Below, piece by piece: positions 51,301-61,195 of a stretch of 64,000 nt of DNA. The stretch comes from Dendrolimus kikuchii. Taxonomy: Eukaryota; Arthropoda; Insecta; Lepidoptera; Lasiocampidae. The position numbers and the translations under genes are program-made. The DNA lies in the NCBI GenBank assembly GCA_019925095.2, contig CM034415.1, positions 8,527,001 through 8,591,000 on the forward strand, given 5' to 3'. The notes beneath the pieces were generated by a model. That model was not told the DNA's origin. It saw only the letters and a list, made by a program, of their open reading frames with translations, and did not search any database. The first letter of the stretch is position 1; every line of letters begins with the position of its first letter.

Positions 51301-53651
51301 AAACTGTTATATCTTTCATAGTAAAGGAGAACATCGTGATGAAACCTGAACATCAGAAGAACCGATGTTCCGGACCCCCCACCCCCACCCCCTCCCTCCA
51401 ATTGGGGGAGAACGATCCCAGCACTGGGGATATTAGAATACTTACAATTCAAATCAGGCGTCGACTCCTGCGCAGCTAGTATCAGCGACTGCGCAAACCG
51501 GACGAACTTCAGAGACGCAAGCTTCAACCGACGCTTGCTATAGTGTATCTGTCAAGTTCGAATAGCTCAATGTTAAATAATATCCCTTTCTGTTGGGAAG
51601 ATCTTTCGTGAAAAGATCCTGACTCTGAAGTACAGAATTCAAAAATATCTATATTATAAAATTCTAAAATGGCGTGTCTGTTCATAGAAGCTATATAAAA
51701 AAAACGGACAAGTGGAAAAACGAATGGCAAGGGATTTGTTACAAAACGAATCACAATAAAATTTTAACTTGAAGTTTTAGAGACAGATTGTTTAATGTAC
51801 TTGTCCAATTTGAAAACCTGCCCGTAAAACTTCCAAGTTAAAATTTTGTTGCGATTCGTTTTGCCACTTGTCTGTTGAAGTTTCACTCGTACCATGTGTC
51901 CTAGCACACATTTCGATTTTTCGCAGGTTTACTGCAAATTATGATTTGGTTAGGTTAGGTACATTTTAATGAATGCATTTTTTACATACATACATACATA
52001 ACTTCACGCTAGTTCCCTTGCGGGGTAGGCACGGACAACAGAGCGCCATTTAGGCCCATTCTTACACACCTCACTCGCTTCTTTGACATTTATAACTCTT
52101 GTCATGCACACTCGTCTGTTCTTAAGGCTCCTGACATCACCCTCCGCTAGTACACTATCAATTTGATCATGGAAGGTGTGTCGTGGCCTTCCACGACTTC
52201 TGCATCCATCCACTTTTGCATTGTATATCTATTTAGTCATTCTTTCATCATGCATTCTTTCGACATGCCCGAACCACCGGAGCATTGCTTTCCTTACCTT
52301 CTTCCCGACACTCTCTTTCAGACCAACTCTCTTTCTTACTTCGGTATTACGAACGCGGTCCGCGAGCGTCACTCCGCAGATTTTGCGCAGTGCTCGCATC
52401 TCGACCGCGTTTACTCTACTTTCATGCTCTCTCTTCCATACCCAACTCTCGCTTCCATATGTGAGCGTAGGTACCAGCACCGCGTTGTGTATGGCGAGCT
52501 GGGCCTTCTGGCTGAGGTTCTTAGCGCCTAGAAGTTTACCTAACGCTCCATTCACACTATTCCCCAAATTCACTCTTCTTTCTGTATCAGCGGTGTACCT
52601 TCCATCCCTGCTAAAAGCACATCCAAGATATACAAACTCATTCACTTGCTCTAGCATAACATCATCGACCATTATCCTTGCATTCGTTCTGGTTTCTTCT
52701 TTTATATTATTAGTTATATTTGTAACTGCGTTTTACGTGTTTGTATAGTTCTAATAAATTCTATAGTAATTCCAACGGCATTTTTAATTCGAGTCCTGCA
52801 ACTCGTAAATTCGGTCGGGAACAAAAAAGCGCATCCATATTCTACTCTAAAATTATGCCGCCTCTCACCATGTTTAGTCTAAATTTATGCCGCTCCTCCA
52901 CGCGGCCGTAAAGCTTTTTCGTGACAGAAAAATCCTAAAACCGCCCCGTTTATATAGAAGTTTCACTTCACAAACAACTAAAATCAATACAAAACTATAA
53001 TATACTCACAGCACAGTCACAGATGAAAATTATAAAAATCACTTTATTATTATTGTCTGTCAAAAAATCTTCTGATTTATTGTGGACCAAAGTCATAAGA
53101 GTTCGCACTTCATCCGTGGACTTGTCTAAACAATACAGTATAGTGCCAACATTGCGACAGAAGGAGACTCTGAAAGGCGAAAGTGACAGATTTTATCATA
53201 AACCAACTCGTCAACAACTACAATATATATTTTGAAAACATCGACATCTTTGCACTTTCCTTGGGTGCTTTTAAAAAATATGTTATTAACGCCATTAAGG
53301 ATCAGGCATTGTAATTTTCTGTCATTTTTATTTTTATTTTTGTGTCTCTGTTATCTTTATCCCTCACATATATGAAATGTATATAAGCGTGTTGATGTGT
53401 GTGTTTGATTGCGCGGGCGCGTGCATGTTCATGTGTGTGTGTGTGTGTGTGTGTTGGTGTGTGTGTTGGTGTGTGTGTTGGTGTGTGTGTTGGTGTGTGT
53501 GTTGGTGTGTGTGTTGGTGTGTGTGTTGGTGTGTGTGTTGGTGTGTGTGTTGGTGTGTGTGTTGGTGTGTGTGTTGGTGTGTGTGTGTGTGTGTGTGTGT
53601 GTGTCTGTGCGTGTGTGTTTGTGTGTGTGTCTGTGTGTGTGTGTCTGTGTG

Positions 53652-53699
<48 letters not shown>

Positions 53700-53743
53700 T
53701 GTTTTGTGTATATGTGTGTGAGCGTGTATGTGTGTGTGTGTGG

Positions 53744-53775
<32 letters not shown>

Positions 53776-53910
53776 GTTTGTTTGTGTTTGTGTTAGTATG
53801 TGTGTGTGTTAGTATGTGTGCGTGTGTGTGTGTTTGTTTGTGAGTGTGTGTTTGCGCGTGTGTGTGCGTGTGTGCGTGCGTGCTTGCGCGCGTGTGTGCG
53901 TGTATGTGTT

Positions 53911-53966
<56 letters not shown>

Positions 53967-53977
53967 TGTGTGCGTGT

Positions 53978-54009
<32 letters not shown>

Positions 54010-54105
54010 TTGTGTGTGCGTGCGTGCGCGTGAGTGCGCGTGCGTGCGCGTGTGTGCGTGCGTGCTTGCGCGCGTGTGTGCGTTTGTGTGTGTTTGTGTG
54101 TGCGT

Positions 54106-54141
<36 letters not shown>

Positions 54142-57100
54142 CTGTGCGCGTGTGTGGGTGACCGTGAGTTTTGTATATGTCCCCTATTCTTTTAAAGTAT
54201 TGTACACTACCATCTTTTAATTCGTGGATAATGTAGTTGGATAAGCACAGATTTTTTTTTTATTTTTTATTATGTAACTTTAGTGTATATCTGTTTATTA
54301 CCCTAAATAAATAAAATAAAAAATAAAATAAAGTTGGTATATGGTACCGCCACCGCGCCGCCAGTTTATGAATTTCTTTATTTCTGCATGGATTGGAATT
54401 GGAAAACGACTGATCGATACTCACTTGTCATCGATGAAATCTGCTATTCTACAACATATGTGGGCCAGTTGCAGACCCTGTGCTATGAATTCCAAACGTA
54501 GAAACTGCTGGACATATATTTCGGCAATACAGAGCGCGTAACACAGCCATGATGTGTTCGCAACTGAAAATTTTACATTATATTATATATACAACTTATG
54601 TATTATGATTATATGTGCAGGAACGGAGAAAGAATACAATTTGTTGCGTTGGGGCGGCCTGTCGTAAGAGGCGACTTAACAATCCACAGCCAGGTGGTAG
54701 GGCATTTGCCCGACTGGATGGCTACCACTCCTGGTCTAAAGTATGTCGCCATAACAACCTTGAGTTGTGTTCCGGCATTAGTGACCAGGTTCCAGTCTCC
54801 CTTAAGAGAGCAGCAGCGCATTTGTAGCACCTTTGGTGTTGCAAATGTCCATAGGCGATGGTAACGGCTTTCCATCAAGTGGGCCGTCTGCCTGCCTTTG
54901 TAAAAAAAAATAATTTTGAAATATATATATTTTTTTTATTTTTATTTTTTATTGCAGGAGTTCAGCAGACAGGCAGACGGCCCACTTGATGGAAAGCGGT
55001 TTCCATCGCCTATGGACATTTGCAACACCAAGGTGCTACAAATGCGCTGCTGCTCTCTTAAAGGAGACTGGAACCTGGTCACTAATGCCGGAACATAACA
55101 CAAGGTTGTTATGGCGGCATACTCTAGACCAGGGGTGGTCGCCATCCAGTCGAGCAAATACCCTACCACCTGGCAATATTATTGTATATGTGTATATATA
55201 CAGTGTAAACTCTATATAACGCCACTGAACGGACTGTGAATTTCATGGCGTTATAGAGAGTTGTCGTTAAATGGAGAGAGAAGTCTGTTATTTTTGTCTG
55301 ACGTCTTTTAGCTGCACTAGTAATTTTGTTGTATTTTTATACTTATTTTATTAATATCTTGCGATATTGAGGCATCATGGTGATAAAGGAAGTACTTAGA
55401 AATTTCAGTATGCACGATGCCGACAGTCGAGTTTATTACGGGCTAGGATAATAAAGCGACAAAAGAACGTATACAGCTGCGCAACTTTTACTAATTTTGG
55501 CAACTTAAAAGTTACTTTTTATTACTGAATTGTTGTCGTTATTGAGAGTGGGTGTAATGCTATATAGAGTGTATCATTGTATGGAAGACAAGCTTTTTTT
55601 TTATCCAGAAGATATCCGTTTGAGGACTAAACCGCGACAAGGGCAGAACCTTGGGGTAATAATTCGCGACCCGTGTGTAGGATTCGCCAGATCGGGGATG
55701 GCACTAGCATGCCTAGTCAAAACTGGTGCCACGCTATTGCCACTCCCCAGTTAGGGATACCCACTAAAACCCTTAGGTGTTCCGTCCTGCGCCTTATGCC
55801 AGGGCTACGGGGATACGGAAGCTCAACCAACTCCGCGTGCCCTGGCAGGCGAGGGCCCGCAGGCCACATCCACTGCCGGGGGACTTCTGTTATCCCCCGG
55901 CATCGTCCATGTCTAATCCGGGTTGTGGGGCGGTCTCTAACGCGCCTCACGGGAGGAGAAATAAACGCGCGCAGAACACTCACGCTTTCATCTCGACGGC
56001 ATATGCGGGTGAGTGAGAATCCCTATACCCCAATGGAAGACAAGTGATTCCGATGCTTAAGGGAGTTTGTCGTTAAATCGAATGACGTTACATGGAGTTT
56101 GCACTGTATATGTAGGAATCGTATTTGTTATTATAAAGTAACCATATGACGGAAGTAGTCAATAAGCGGATAGAGTATTCTTTTATGTAGTAATCGGAAG
56201 TCGTTTAACCGGATTTCAATGTAGAAGCATTTATTATTAAGCCAACAGATATCGGAAATGGAGTAACCGGATGTTGGAAGTTAATACGTATGGCGGAAGT
56301 TAGTTTTATGAAGGAAGTGTAACTGAAGTGGCGCCACAGCATTACCGAATGGTGTCACTGCGGCGCGCTACGAGGACCTTATAAATACTGGGTGTTCGGG
56401 CTGAGGGGCAGTCGTCAATCGGCAGTCTACGACGGACAGTCTCCAATGACAGTCTTGGACGAGGACCACATAATATAATGTGGTCGATAATTGCTGCTTG
56501 ATAATAGCGGTATTCTTGGAGGGCAAATTGCTGCTCGACACCTGACAAGCGTGGATGCAACTCTTGGAGTTGTCCTAATATTTCTGTGTATTAGTGTGCA
56601 ATATTTAATATCGTAATTGTAATAATTCTAGTGTAATAAATTTTGATTATAATATTTCAGATTATTATTGTGTTATTCTCGGAGCGTCATTCGTTCGCTC
56701 CCGGCGTGAGCCCGACATATATATGTATGTATTTGTATATTTATTTCTTAAATTAGTTTGAGTATTTATGTATCTATTGCCTTTTTCCTGCACCACTTAT
56801 ACCGCTTAATTCAAATTTCTTTGATGTAGGTCGACTAGAAGAGATCGCTTTGAGCGATAAGGCCGACTATTGTATTGCTTAGAAAATATTGTAAATACGG
56901 TCTGTTTTTGTAATTGTATATTTTGGTGTGCAATAAAGTCTTCTCTTTCTCTCTTAACTTTGTTACCGCCGTTTCTCTGTAGACGGTGTAGTTGCAAGTT
57001 GACGTCGCGGGTATGTCAGTGGAATTAACAGAATACCGAAATCAGGCCAACCTTTTTTTTTATTGCTGGAGTTCAGCAGACAGGCAGACTGCCCACTTGA

Positions 57101-60100
57101 TTGAAAGCGGTTACCATCGCCTATGGACATTTGCAACACCGAAGGTGCTACAAATGCGCTGCTGCTCTCTTAAAAGGGGACTGGAACCTGGTCACTAATG
57201 CCGGAACACAACTCAAGGTTGTTATGGCGACATACTTTAGACCAGGGGTGGTAGCCATCCAGTCGGGCGAATGCCCTACCACCTGGCTGTGGGTTGTTTT
57301 GCCGCCTCTTGCGACAGGCTGCCCCAACGCAGGAAATTGTATTCTTTCTCCGTTCCTGCACGGATAAAACCTACGACTGAGACGATTAACGTCTAGCGAT
57401 TTTGACAAATGGTAATACCGGAATGTAATTTATATTATTATAATCTATTCAGTTATGTATATCTATATTAGTTTATTATTTATTGTCTTTTTTCTTTATT
57501 TACGATTGAATTAGTTTTAATTCAGTTAAACCACCAAATATTATTTAATAAGAAAATAAAAAAATATATTATTTAATTTTTCTATGTCTCATTGGACACC
57601 GGGTTGCCTGGAAGAGATCGCTATAAGCGATAAGGCCGCCCATTGTTCTAATGGAAATATATTCATATTAAATGTCTAGGTTTAAGTTATGGTGAACAAT
57701 AAAGAGTTTTCATTCATTCATACATTCAATCAAAGCAGACCCCAGGTTTCGAAGCGAAACTCCAAACTCAACCGGGATTAACGCTCAGGTGATGATAGGT
57801 TGTCTATACACTCACCTCTCTTTAAATCCGGTGTTAGGGCAATCCACATTTGTAACGCGTCCATCGCGCTGCGTATACACGCGTATTCCTGCTGATAAGT
57901 GCGTATTGCCTTAAACTCATCGGGATTGATGATCTGAAATTATGAATTTCATTTAATTAATTTATTACATACTAGAATATATATCACGCCGTCACCGCGT
58001 TGCTACCACGTCACTGCCGCGCCAACGCTGCGCCGCCAAACTGTGTATTAGACGCGACCATGCCGCCAACACTCTGCTAAACTGTGTAGGTTAGGTACGA
58101 CCGCGCCGCTGCCGCGCCGCCAATTTACGTAGTCGAGCGAGCATCAGCGGTGGGGTGGTGGTACAGGAGAGCGGACCAAGTTCACATATATACCTCCTTT
58201 TTTCCAAAATATTTTTTTCGGCAAAATTTTAATTAAATTGTGTCTTTAGATGATTACCATAAAACATTGTCTACTGTAATATCTAACTTTAGATATGGCT
58301 CTTTGTATAAGACATTTGAACATAATTATGTATTGTAAATCATTGCAAAAATCCTGTTTGTAATATACGAAAATGCTCTTCTAAAATCTAAAGAAAAACA
58401 ATGTATCTATATATTAATACGCGAAGCAAAAACTTTGTACCCATTTTTACGAAAATTGCGCGGACGGAGGAGTATGAAATTTCGCACACTTATAGTTATA
58501 CAGAGAAGGAGTGACGAATGCTAATATTGTTTTAAAATTATGCATAAAAAATTAATTAAATCAATAAAAAAAAACATTACACACTACCATGTATTTGACA
58601 CACATACGCATATATACTCTTTTGTTTATTGTTAAAGTCAAATGAACAGTGTAGCCTTGGCGAAATCTGTGATTATAGAACTATAGTCTTTGACAACAGA
58701 TCCTTAATAATGTTCAAATTTATAATTTAAATTAATTATTATGGTCGAATTTCGACCACCAAAGTAGCAACAAAGTGACGGTGCGGCGGCAACGTGGTAG
58801 CGCCGTATCGACGGTACCTTCTACATGAGCTCTAAAGAGAATAAAACATAAATATTACAATACCTGATCAGCAACTTTCCATCCATACTTGACACTAGCT
58901 TCCGCAAACTCGAATTCACTCTTCAAGAACAACAAAGTGGCATGAACCACTTTATGATCGATACTTCTCGAAGACATTTCCAAAATTTCGATTAATTCCA
59001 AAATTACTTTCGAAAAATGTTCGCTTTGCACCGTTCGAACTACAGATGGCGTTTCGAGAACTACTTGTAGTAGTGTGTTCAAAATTTCGTGTTTCGACTC
59101 CACTGTAAAATAAACAGTTCTTATTAAATTTTCAAAATTTTCTATTACAGCTTTCATTGTGTGAACTGGAATCATTGTCTTGATTATAGCTCGTGACCAG
59201 GACTAACCATGTAGGAAAAGTGAAAGAATACAATTTCCTGCGGCAGAACAACCCGCAGCCAGGTGGTAGGGTATTTGTCCGTCTGGATGGCTACCACCCT
59301 TGAGTTGTGTTCCGGCATTAGTGGCCAAGTTCCAGTCACACCTCAGACAGCAGCAGCGCATTTGTAGCACCTTTGATGTTGCAAATGTCTATAGGCGATG
59401 GTAACCGCTTTCTATCAGGTGAACTCATGTTCATGCTATGGCCGCAACCAAGACTACTTTCAGAAAGGTGCATCTGCATCTACACATTATATTGGAATAT
59501 CTATAACATGATATAATTCTAAACATGCCATGTGGTACCGCCATGTAAACCTCCTTTCGACCTATTCATACTTTTCTTCGACTTATTTAAATTCTTCCTT
59601 TAAATCTGACGGCGCGTCCCCTTTCGCACGTCACTTCAATCATTCATCTCATGTCATAATAAAATAAAATAAATTAAATCGCACCGCAAATGTAAATATA
59701 TATATATAAAATAACATAAAATATATCGCGCCCGCATCACTATAAATAAATATAAATACATATAACTTATAATTAACCCGCTCCGCACCAAAATTGTAAA
59801 ATATAATAAAAATATATAATATAAGTTACAACAAATAAAGTGAAGTGAAGTGGACTGAGGGCAGAGGAGCAGCCGCATTTCATTCCCATTAACCAGGTAA
59901 GTGCGTGCTTATCTTCCGATTCCCATCAAAATTGTCCCACACTTCTTTTCCCGCAAATTTGACACAGTTCGCTTCCCGCTAAACCCAGCGCCGCCGCACC
60001 ACCATGTCTGTATACTGAAGCTATTTAAAAAAAACAACTGGAATACACTATATAAACGACGGAGAACATAATGCATTTTTTTTAGATTTCTTGTCTGTTT

Positions 60101-61162
60101 GCTCGGGAATCACGTAAGGGCCTCGCTGATCGATACCAAATTCTTAGTCTGCACTACTTATCATCCTGGTAATCCCGCGGGAATTTTCCCGGAAGCGGTT
60201 TGTAGTTGTTCGGGTGCATAAAAGTTAATGATAGCTTACAATCTTTTTTAAATGCTGTGATACCTTATGTAGAGGGAATCCCGCCGAAATTTCAAGTAAA
60301 GCGTGGATGAAGTCGCGGGCAAATCCTAGTATTAACTAAAATATTCCAACAACAAGATGTAGCATTGAACATATATTCCAGCAACAAGATGTAGCATTGA
60401 ACATATATTCCAGCAACAAGATGTAGCATTGAACATATATTCCAGCAACAAGATGTAGCATTGAACATATATTCCAGCAACAAGATGTAGCATTGAACAT
60501 ATATTCCAGCAACAAGATGTAGCATTGAACATATATTCCAGCAACAAGATGTAACTATGAACATATATTCCAGCAACAAGATGTAGCATTGAACGTATAT
60601 TCCAGCAGCAAGATGTAGCATTGAACATATATTCCAGCAACAAGATGTAGCATTGAAGATATATTCCAGCAACAAGATGTAGCATTGAACATATATTCCA
60701 GCAACAAGATGTAGCATTGAAGATATATTCCAGCAACAAGATGTAGCATTGAACATATATTCCGCCAACAAGATGTAGCTATGAACATATATTCCAGCAA
60801 CAAGATGTAGCATTGAACATATAGTCCAGCAACAAGATGTAGCATTGAAAATATATTCCAACAACAAGATGTAGCATTGAACATATATTCCAGCAACAAG
60901 ATGTAGCATTGGACATATATTCCAGTAACAAGATGTAGCATTGAACATATAGTGCCAGGTGGTAGGGCATTTGCCCGACTGGATGGCCACCACCCCTGAT
61001 CTAAAGTATGTCGCCATAACAACCTTGAGTTGTGTTCCGGCATTAGTGACCAGGTTCCAGTTTCTCTTAAGAGAGCAGCAGCGCATTTGTTGCAAATGTC
61101 CATAGGTGATGGTAACCACTTTCCATCAAGTGGGCCGTCTGCCTGTCTGCTGATCTTCTGCA

Positions 61163-61195
<33 letters not shown>

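Noticed and set aside
53377..54220. Cys/Val-rich frames of up to 144 codons on the plus strand.
   Set aside because: They are translations of (GTGT)n in three frames.
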